In this document: positions 5,990 to 11,843 of the stretch, in pieces
Layout of the letters: every line of letters starts with the position of its first letter
How positions within the stretch are numbered: position 1 is the first letter of the stretch
NCBI GenBank assembly: GCA_945866285.1
Contig: CAMBHC010000047.1
Span: 1 to 11,843, forward strand
Direction of reading: 5' to 3'
DNA: 11,843 nucleotides
DNA from: Candidatus Sulfopaludibacter sp. SbA3
GTDB lineage: Bacteria > Acidobacteriota > Vicinamibacteria > Vicinamibacterales > UBA2999
Made by a program: the position numbers and the translations under genes
The notes under the pieces: generated by a model
Databases searched by the model: none
What the model saw: the letters and a program-made list of their open reading frames with translations, nothing else
Told to the model about the DNA's origin: nothing

Positions 5990-7627
5990 TTACCGCTTTG
6001 CTTCGACGAATACCGACTCCATCAACACGAGGTGATTCGGGTCGAGCACCACGCGGTCAGGCCGCTGACCCGCGGCGATCTGGAACTGGTGTGACGCGTC
6101 GGACAACTGCACGGTGGTGATGGCCGGTGTGCTGTTGCCCGCGGTGTAGACGCCCACCTGCAGGGGCATTGCGAAGATGCGCGCGCGATCGCGCTGGGTC
6201 AGGCGAATGGTGATCGACTTCGCGTCGGCGCTGTAGGCCCAGTCGCCGTCGAGGCGCACGAGCCCTCCTCGAGTCAGCCACTGGTCGAAGAACCCTCGCA
6301 GGTCGCGTCCCGAGGCGCGCTCCATCTCGCCGCGAAAGTCGGCCGTGGTCGCATGGCCATCCTGGTGGGCGCGGTAGTAGCTGCGAATGCCCGTCCAGAA
6401 CACCTCGTCGCCGACGATGCCGCGCAACATGTGCAGGATCCAGGCGCCCTTCTGGTAAATCTGCCCGGTCGTGACCTGTGACATGTCGCTGAGGTTGTCG
6501 TGCACGACGCGGTAGTCGGGGCGCTGCTTGTCGAACTCGAGGATGCGCTGGCGGCTCGACTCGAGCCCGCTGAGGAACTCGTCACGGCCGTAGGCGTGCT
6601 CGATGTAGAGCAGCGTGAAGTAGGTGGCAAACCCCTCGCTGAGCCACACGTCATTCCAGTCGGACTCGGTCACGGCGTTGCCGAACCACTGGTGGGCGAT
6701 CTCGTGAATGACGACGTTGCGCCACCGCACGTTGCGGTCACCGACCACCGAACCTTCGCTGTAGAAAATGGCGCTGGCCGACTCCATGCCGCCGCTGACA
6801 CTGTTGGACTGCACGTTGGCGAGCTTTTCGTACGAGAACGGTCCCACCTTGTCGGAGTAGAACTGCAGCACGTCGCGCGTCGGCACCGCGAAGTCATAAA
6901 AGCCGGCATCGCGATCCTGCGCGTAGACCCAGGTCTGGATCGCCTTGCCTTGGAACGTGTCCACGTGCTGCACGGCAAAGCGGGCGACGCCCAGCACGTA
7001 CAGCCATGGAGCAATCGGTACGGACTGACGCCAGTAAGTGCGGCGACGGCCGCCGGGCAGGTCGGTTTCCTCGACCAGCAGGCCATTGGAGATGACCTGG
7101 TAGTGGGCCGGCGCGGTGACCACCATCTCGGACGTGGCCTTGTCGTAGGGATGGTCCACGGTCGGCAGCCAGTTCCGGGCCTTGTCCGGCCAGTTGTCGC
7201 TGAAGAAGGTGCGATCGCCGTGCTTGTTGTTCGCGATCTTCAGGCCCGATGCCGGCACGCCCGCGTAGGCAATTTGCAGCCGCAGGCGCTGGCCCGGCTC
7301 AAAGCGCCGGGGGAGTGTGATGGTGAGCGCGTTGTCGCGATGCGTGAACGCGAGGCTGGCGCCATCGGCCGACACCGCACTGACCGTCATGCCGCGCCCG
7401 GTGGCGGTGTCCTGATTGGTCAGGTCGAACCGAAGCGAGGTCTCGCCCGCCGCGACGAAGCGGAGATCGACGTCGGCCGTGCCGGCGATGCGGTTGTCCT
7501 GGTCGTGCAGCTCGAGAGCAAAGCGATAGTTGATGATGTCGACGCGAAGATTCTTTGGGTAAGTGTCAGCACGGACCTCCACGAGCCCGAAGACGACGAA
7601 TCCGAGAAGCAGGATGATCGGTCGCAT
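5990..7627 (-). CDS. Secreted M1-family (gluzincin) aminopeptidase-like metallopeptidase
   Basis: The 545-aa product has a signal peptide (residues 1-20, likely cut after VEVRA), so it acts outside the cytoplasm. The N-terminal beta domain (about 25-215) precedes a thermolysin-like domain. The zinc site is complete: HEIAH at 308-312 and Glu331 in WLSEGFATY. Tyr391 in IYQKGAWIL is the expected transition-state residue. The exopeptidase motif, usually GAMEN, is SGGMESAS at about 278-285. The Glu that holds the substrate N-terminus is kept but Asn is Ser. At 545 residues it is shorter than classical PepN (about 870) and lacks the helical ERAP1-like C-terminal domain. It diverges from the PQQ remnant. 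Upstream of the ATG only a weak AGG is visible, about 12 nt away. Confidence 0.92.
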   Translation of the reverse strand: MRPIILLLGFVVFGLVEVRADTYPKNLRVDIINYRFALELHDQDNRIAGTADVDLRFVAAGETSLRFDLTNQDTATGRGMTVSAVSADGASLAFTHRDNALTITLPRRFEPGQRLRLQIAYAGVPASGLKIANNKHGDRTFFSDNWPDKARNWLPTVDHPYDKATSEMVVTAPAHYQVISNGLLVEETDLPGGRRRTYWRQSVPIAPWLYVLGVARFAVQHVDTFQGKAIQTWVYAQDRDAGFYDFAVPTRDVLQFYSDKVGPFSYEKLANVQSNSVSGGMESASAIFYSEGSVVGDRNVRWRNVVIHEIAHQWFGNAVTESDWNDVWLSEGFATYFTLLYIEHAYGRDEFLSGLESSRQRILEFDKQRPDYRVVHDNLSDMSQVTTGQIYQKGAWILHMLRGIVGDEVFWTGIRSYYRAHQDGHATTADFRGEMERASGRDLRGFFDQWLTRGGLVRLDGDWAYSADAKSITIRLTQRDRARIFAMPLQVGVYTAGNSTPAITTVQLSDASHQFQIAAGQRPDRVVLDPNHLVLMESVFVEAKR

Positions 7628-7676
7628 AACGGGAATAGCCTACTGCAACGTCTAGCCCGAAGTCCCGAGGAGAAGC

Positions 7677-8094
7677 ATCCTGTTCTGCGTAATCTTCGGC
7701 TGCGAGGTCACGGTATCGGCGGCTCAGGATTGGACTGGGTCAGTCACCACCGCTCGTGTCAGGCGGCAAGGCGTGGCTGGCGACCGCGTCTACGTGCACA
7801 TTGGTGCCGACGGCACTGCGGCCGTGTCGCCCGCCGGAATCGCCGGTGTCCCGCGGACCAGGCGTTTTCGCATGTGCCCGGGCACGTATTTCGGCGTCAC
7901 CCACTTATGCTGGCGGGAGCATATACTTTCCGGCTGAGCAGGGCGTGACCACAGTCATGCCCCGGCAAAGAGTTCGCCGGCTGGCCACCAATCATCTCGC
8001 TGGCGGGCTGCTGGCGTCGATGGCCGTTTCGGTTGGACCATTGTTCTTAAGGGCCGATCGTCACTTGTACCTAATCATGGAGACACTTCGATGA
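7677..8094 (+). pseudogene. Remnant of an exported PQQ-like beta-propeller protein (deleted and frameshifted)
   Basis: Three pieces recall acidobacterial PQQ-binding-like propeller proteins (recognition from memory). First, 7683-7733 encodes a signal-peptide end and mature start, FCVIFGCEVTVSAAQDW; such proteins often begin AQDWPQFRGP. A GAGGAG ribosome site at 7667-7672 survives, but the ATG position is now ATC (7677) or CTG. Second, 7773-7838 in the same frame gives GVAGDRVYVHIGADGTAAV, a propeller blade. Third, 7897-8078 in another frame gives SPTYAGGSIYFPAEQGVTTV, LATNHLAGGLLASMAVS and FLRADRHLYLI, the usual C-terminal end. Most blades are missing and the frame changes between about 7845 and 7897. 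The residual frame ends at TGA 8092-8094, overlapping the methyltransferase ATG. This accounts for nearly the whole gap. Confidence 0.55.
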
Positions 8095-8900
8095 ATACAC
8101 GCCGCGCGATTTCTTCCCTGGTGATGCTGGCAATGACGGTGATGGTGAGCACGTCGGCGTTTGCGCAGGCGCCGGAGGCTGGCCAGAAGCCCTTCGAGCC
8201 CCAGGTCGGCCAGGCCGGCAAGGACGTGGTCTGGGTCCCCACCCCGCAGGCTGTCGTCGACAAGATGCTCGACATGGCCAAGGTCACGAAGGACGACTTC
8301 GTGATGGACCTCGGCTCGGGCGACGGCCGCACGGTCATCACCGCCGCGAAGCGTGGCGCCCGCGCCATGGGCATCGAGTACAACCCCGACATGGTGGACC
8401 TGTCGCAGAAGAACGCTGAAGCAGCGGGCATGACCGCGCGCGCGACGTTCATGAAGGCCGACCTGTTCGAGACCGATCTCTCGAAGGCCAGCGTCATCAC
8501 CATGTTCCTGCTGCCGTCGATCAACCTGAAGTTGCGGCCGACGATCCTGAACCTGAAGCCCGGCACGCGCATCGTTGCCAACACGTTCACAATGGAAGAC
8601 TGGCAGGCCGATGAGACCGCCACGGTGACCGACGGCTGCTCGAGCAGCTGGTGCACGGCACTGTTCTGGATTGTTCCCGCCAAGGTCGAAGGCACGTGGG
8701 GCACGCCGAACGGCGAGTTGAAGCTGACGCAGACGTTCCAGATGATCTCCGGAATGCTCGGCACGCAGGCCCTGCAGGGCCGCCTGCGCGGCGCGGCGAT
8801 CGAGTTCACGGCCGGCACGACCAAGTACTCCGGCACGGTGGACGGCAACACCATCAAGCTGACGTCGCCTTCGGCCATCACGGCCACCAAGAAGATGTAA
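8091..8900 (+). CDS. Class I SAM-dependent methyltransferase with a signal peptide
   Basis: The 269-aa product starts with a clear signal peptide, a basic MNTRRA then a hydrophobic core ending in AFA, with likely cleavage before Gln26. The next part is a class I methyltransferase: VPTPQAVVDKML, then motif I DLGSGDGR at residues 73-80 and acidic Glu96 at the end of strand 2 (MGIEYNPDMV). The segment FLLPSINLKLRP with LKPGTRIVANTF is typical of a DOT1-like/protein-lysine methyltransferase group common in bacteria (from memory). A tail from about residue 200 looks beta-rich, and Cys183/Cys188 could form a disulfide. Export is odd because SAM is cytoplasmic. The start is ATG 8091 with GGAG 8 nt upstream. 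The substrate is unknown. Confidence 0.85.
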   Translation: MNTRRAISSLVMLAMTVMVSTSAFAQAPEAGQKPFEPQVGQAGKDVVWVPTPQAVVDKMLDMAKVTKDDFVMDLGSGDGRTVITAAKRGARAMGIEYNPDMVDLSQKNAEAAGMTARATFMKADLFETDLSKASVITMFLLPSINLKLRPTILNLKPGTRIVANTFTMEDWQADETATVTDGCSSSWCTALFWIVPAKVEGTWGTPNGELKLTQTFQMISGMLGTQALQGRLRGAAIEFTAGTTKYSGTVDGNTIKLTSPSAITATKKM

Positions 8901-8902
8901 AA

Positions 8903-8959
8903 GGGTGCTCAAGTGCCTGGGTGCTGAGGTGCTTTGGTGCACTTCCGCACCCAAGCACC
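8903..8959. repeat. Intergenic GGTGCT-type repeat cluster
   Basis: Starting two bases after the methyltransferase stop, GGTGCT-like units recur every 7-10 bases (GGGTGCTCAA, GTGCCTG, GGTGCTGA, GGTGCTTT, GGTGC). They are then mirrored by GCACCCAAGCACC. A short related stretch, GCACTTAGCACCTCAG, occurs at 9116-9131 just before the next gene's ribosome site. This looks like a dispersed REP-like intergenic palindrome. Copies elsewhere in the genome cannot be checked here. Confidence 0.5.
8928..8959 (+). terminator. Long hairpin after the methyltransferase gene, possible terminator
   Basis: GGTGCTTTGGTGC (8928-8940) pairs with GCACCCAAGCACC (8947-8959) around the loop ACTTCC: 12 of 13 positions pair, the exception being T8935/C8952. 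It begins 28 nt after the TAA of the methyltransferase gene. There is no T-run directly after it (only GTTTTCGTGTTTT near 8980), so it is either a non-canonical terminator, an mRNA 3' stabiliser or simply the folded form of the repeat. Confidence 0.45.
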
Positions 8960-9141
8960 CCGATAGGTCACTCGCCCGTTTTCGTGTTTTCAGGCGTCAA
9001 TGTCTGCAATTGTCACGAATGGTCGTACTTCCTTTCCTCATCCATCCCGGCCGAGGATTGGGTGTATAGTCTCCGCTGATAGGGAGGCTAGGTAGCCGAG
9101 CTAGGAAGTGGCTCTGCACTTAGCACCTCAGGAGTGTTGGA

Positions 9142-11664
9142 ATGAGAAGCGTCGGTTCCATCACCCTGGGCACAGCGGTCGTGTGCCTCGGGCTCGTAGT
9201 CGCAATCGCGGGACAGCAACCTGCCCCCAGGGTCGCGGCGTCTGTACCAACAACGACCGCCAAGCCAGCCGCTTCGTCGGCTGCGCCCACCTCCGCGCAA
9301 GGCGCTGCGGTGGGCAAGCCGGCCGTGTCGCATCCCGCCGCGTCGGCGGCCGCACACGAAGAACAGAACGCGCTCGTGAAGCGGTATTGCGCCGGTTGCC
9401 ACAGCGACCGCGGCAAGGCGGGCAATCTCACGCTCGCGTCGTTTGACATCGCGAAGGTCGCCCACGAACCCGACGTGGCCGAGCGCATGATTCGCAAGAT
9501 GCGGGCGAGCATGATGCCGCCCCCAGGCATGCCGCGTCCTGAGCCGGCCGCGTATCAGAAGCTGATCACCTCGCTCGAGACCACGATCGACGCCTACGCC
9601 AGGACTAATCCCAATCCCGGCGGGCGCAGCTTCCAGCGCCTGAATCGCCCCGAGTACACCCGCGCCGTCAAGGAACTGCTTGAGCTCGACGTCGACGCCG
9701 GCCGGTGGCTGCCGAATGACACCATGAGCGCGAACTTCGACAATATTGCTGACGAACAGGCGCTCTCGCCGGCGTTGCTTGAGTCGTACTTGAACGGCGC
9801 CGCCGACATCAGTCGCATGGCCATCGGCGACAAGGATGCCCCGTCGATTGATTCCACCTTCACCAATCCCAGTTACATGTCCCAGCATCCGTGGGACCAC
9901 GTCGACGGCGCGCCCTATGGCACGCGCGGCGGCATGGTGGTGGATTACGTTTTCCCCGCGGACGGCGAATACGCCTTCGAGGTCACGTTTACCAACGGCG
10001 AAAACTCGCGCTTTGAAGACGTGGACGTCTCGATTGACGGCCAGCGCGTCGCGTTGCTCCAATACGAGAACGGTCCGCAGATCGCTGCGGACGGCAGCGG
10101 CGCGACGCCGCTGTTTACCGACCCGGTCCTGGTGCGCGCCGGCCAGCGCAAAGTGGCGGCCGCGTTCATTAAGCGCACCGACGGCCCCTATGAAGATCTG
10201 ATCAAGCCGCACGAGTGGTCCAACGCCGGCGGCGGCTCCGGTGGCGGCGGCATCACCACGCTTCCGCAGCTGCACGACGTGGTCATTCGCGGCCCCTACA
10301 AGACCACCGGCATTTCGATGACGCCGAGCCGCCAGAAGATCTTCAGCTGCCGGCCGACCTCGCCGGCGACGGAAAAATCGTGCGCGCGGCAGATCATCAC
10401 GCGCATGGGCGGCGAAGCGTATCGGCGTCCGCTGACCACGGCGGAAGTCGATCGCATCGTCCCGTTCTACGAAAGTGAAGCGGCGAAGACCGGCTTCGAA
10501 TCGGGCGTCCGCGCCTCGCTCGAAGCCATCCTCGCGAGCCCCTACTTTATTTTCCGTCTCGAGAAGGCGCCGACCGACGCGCGCTCGGGCGGCACGTATC
10601 GCGTCGCCGACATGGACCTCGCGTCGCGCTTGTCGTTCTTCCTGTGGGGCCAGCCGCCCAACCAGGAATTGATCGCGGCGGCGCAGCGCAAGGAACTGTC
10701 AACGATGGTCGGTCTCGACAAGCAGGTGCGCCGGATGCTCGCCGACCCGCGTTCGTCGGCCTTGGCCAACCGCTTTGCGGCGCAGTGGCTGCGGCTCCAG
10801 GACGTCGAGAAGGTCCGTCCGGATCCCAATTTCTATCCGAACTTCGACGAGAACATCGCCGAAGCCATGCGCACCGAGACGAAGATGTTCTTCGACAGTC
10901 TCGTGAAAGAGGATCGCAGTCTCCTCGATCTCTATCGCGCCGATTACACGTTCCTCAACGAGCGTCTCGCCAAGCACTACGGCATCGCGGGTGTCAGCGG
11001 TGCGGAGTTCCGGCGCGTGATCTATCCGGATGCGACGCGCCGCGGCATTTTCGGCCAGGGCACGATGCTGGTGCAGAGCTCGCTCGCCAATCGCACCTCC
11101 CCGGTCTTGCGTGGCAAGTGGGTAATGGAAGTGCTGCTCGGCACGCCGCCGCCACCACCGCCGCCGAACATCCCGGACCTCGACGCAACGACTGGCTCGA
11201 AGGAAGGCCGCCTGCTGACGACCCGCGAGCGCATGGAAGAGCATCGCAAGAACGCGGCCTGCAGCTCGTGCCATCGCTTCATGGATCCGATCGGCCTGTC
11301 GCTCGACAACTTCGACGTGACCGGTCGCTGGCGCGCGCGTGAGAACGGCATGCCGCTTGACACTGCCGGCGACTTCTACGACGGCACCAAAATCACCTCG
11401 CTGACGGAGTTGAGTGCGACGCTGATGAAGCGGCCGATTCCGCTGGTCCGCACCTTCACCGAGAACCTGATGGCCTTCGGGCTCGGCCGCCGCGTCGAGT
11501 ACTACGATCAGCCGACGGTGCGCGCGATTGCGAAGGGCGCGGAAGCCACCAACTTCAAGATTTCCTCGTTCATCCTGGGCGTCGTGAAGAGCGACGCGTT
11601 CCGGATGCGGCGCGTGGAACCAGAAACGACATCGACCGACACGACGAAAGCAGGCGGTCGCTAG
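9142..11664 (+). CDS. DUF1592-family exported protein with cytochrome-c-like CxxCH motifs (DUF1587/1595/1592/1588/1585)
   Basis: This 840-aa protein has the planctomycete/acidobacterial layout. An N-terminal hydrophobic signal is followed by a low-complexity Ala/Pro/Thr stretch (about 28-72). A CAGCH motif sits at residues 83-87. DUF1587 follows (about 163-230, FQRLNRPEYTRAVKELL), then a beta-rich, carbohydrate-binding-like insert (about 250-345) and a GGGSGGGG linker. DUF1595 (about 410-475), DUF1592 (about 485-613) and DUF1588 (about 630-730) come next. DUF1588 contains CSSCH at 707-711 and the Pro run after LLGT. A DUF1585 end (about 745-815) closes it. It is probably periplasmic or outer-surface. 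CxxCH suggests c-type haem, but no distal ligand is assigned and the biochemical role is unknown. The start is ATG 9142 with AGGAG 7 nt upstream. It pairs with the DUF1552 gene 48 nt downstream. Confidence 0.9.
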   Translation: MRSVGSITLGTAVVCLGLVVAIAGQQPAPRVAASVPTTTAKPAASSAAPTSAQGAAVGKPAVSHPAASAAAHEEQNALVKRYCAGCHSDRGKAGNLTLASFDIAKVAHEPDVAERMIRKMRASMMPPPGMPRPEPAAYQKLITSLETTIDAYARTNPNPGGRSFQRLNRPEYTRAVKELLELDVDAGRWLPNDTMSANFDNIADEQALSPALLESYLNGAADISRMAIGDKDAPSIDSTFTNPSYMSQHPWDHVDGAPYGTRGGMVVDYVFPADGEYAFEVTFTNGENSRFEDVDVSIDGQRVALLQYENGPQIAADGSGATPLFTDPVLVRAGQRKVAAAFIKRTDGPYEDLIKPHEWSNAGGGSGGGGITTLPQLHDVVIRGPYKTTGISMTPSRQKIFSCRPTSPATEKSCARQIITRMGGEAYRRPLTTAEVDRIVPFYESEAAKTGFESGVRASLEAILASPYFIFRLEKAPTDARSGGTYRVADMDLASRLSFFLWGQPPNQELIAAAQRKELSTMVGLDKQVRRMLADPRSSALANRFAAQWLRLQDVEKVRPDPNFYPNFDENIAEAMRTETKMFFDSLVKEDRSLLDLYRADYTFLNERLAKHYGIAGVSGAEFRRVIYPDATRRGIFGQGTMLVQSSLANRTSPVLRGKWVMEVLLGTPPPPPPPNIPDLDATTGSKEGRLLTTRERMEEHRKNAACSSCHRFMDPIGLSLDNFDVTGRWRARENGMPLDTAGDFYDGTKITSLTELSATLMKRPIPLVRTFTENLMAFGLGRRVEYYDQPTVRAIAKGAEATNFKISSFILGVVKSDAFRMRRVEPETTSTDTTKAGGR

Positions 11665-11712
11665 ATCTCGGTGATCGAGCGATCATTCGGTAAGGACAAC
11701 AGGGAGACCGCG

Positions 11713-11843
11713 ATGCATTTCATTACTGGTAAGCAGCTGCCCCGTCGAACGTTCCTCCGTGGCGCCATGGGGGCCGCGGTGGCGCTGCCGTTCCTGGATG
11801 CGATGGTGGCCGCCAGGGGCATCGGCGCGAAGGCGCCGGCCGC
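11713..11843 (+). CDS. DUF1552-family Tat-exported protein (N-terminus only)
   Basis: The first 43 codons are present and run off the window. The product starts MHFITGKQLPRRTFLRG, a twin-arginine signal (RRTFLRG) followed by AMGAAVALPFLDAM. This is the usual opening of DUF1552 proteins, which almost always follow a DUF1592-family gene. The ATG at 11713 has AGGGAG 6 nt upstream and lies 48 nt after the DUF1592 stop, so the two form an operon. Family assignment rests on the signal sequence plus the neighbour. The function is unknown and the body of the protein cannot be seen. Confidence 0.8.
   Translation, partial: MHFITGKQLPRRTFLRGAMGAAVALPFLDAMVAARGIGAKAPA

Noticed and set aside
6500..7948. 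482-codon open frame on the plus strand
   Set aside because: It is antisense to the M1 peptidase with its HEIAH zinc site and then runs through the propeller remnant; composition is that of a shadow frame.
9020..9070. Sigma-70 promoter for the DUF1592 gene (TTGTCA at 9020, TATAGT at 9065)
   Set aside because: The two boxes are about 39 bp apart, far from the normal 16-18 bp, and no matching partner was found for either.
9088..10275. 395-codon open frame on the minus strand
   Set aside because: It is antisense to the DUF1592 gene, has repeated Arg/Gly/Val stretches and no recognisable motif.

Overview
The window is about 65% G+C by eye. It looks like a chromosomal segment of an Acidobacteriota member, probably class Vicinamibacteria. 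Three things point there: the DUF1592/DUF1552 gene pair at the right end, the Tat-exported amidase and exported methyltransferase families, and pseudogene pieces of an acidobacterial Ser/Thr kinase and a PQQ-type propeller. This is family recognition from memory, not a database result. No rRNA, tRNA, CRISPR array, integrase or transposase was seen.

Layout. Positions 3-83 hold the hydrophobic C-terminus of a plus-strand gene. Positions 432-129 (minus) hold two tiny tandem membrane-protein genes. A divergent intergenic region (433-643) carries two inverted repeats. It leads into a compact plus-strand operon: an SDR-fold protein lacking the catalytic Tyr, GTP cyclohydrolase I (FolE) and a short PixD-like BLUF photoreceptor (644-2564). 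On the minus strand follow a nitronate-monooxygenase-like flavoprotein (2607-3605), a Tat-exported amidase-signature enzyme (3791-5581) and a secreted M1-type metallopeptidase (5990-7627). On the plus strand come a methyltransferase with a signal peptide (8091-8900), an 840-residue DUF1592-family protein with two CxxCH motifs (9142-11664), and the Tat signal of a DUF1552 protein cut by the window edge (from 11713).

Two intergenic stretches longer than 300 bp are decayed genes. Positions 5582-5989 contain a Ser/Thr-kinase remnant, reduced to its first and last residues in one 38-codon frame, and then a Fic-family C-terminal remnant with an internal deletion. Positions 7677-8094 contain a PQQ-like beta-propeller remnant that keeps its signal-peptide end, one blade and its C-terminus but has lost the middle and shifted frame. 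A GGTGCT-type repeat folding into a long hairpin (8903-8959) lies after the methyltransferase gene.

How the genes may work together. The SDR-FolE-BLUF operon is the best candidate for a poorly described system: a blue-light sensor co-transcribed with the entry enzyme of pterin synthesis and a probable pterin-related SDR-fold protein. The right end encodes cell-envelope proteins (methyltransferase, DUF1592 and DUF1552). The minus-strand genes between encode secreted amide and peptide hydrolysis plus a flavin oxidase.
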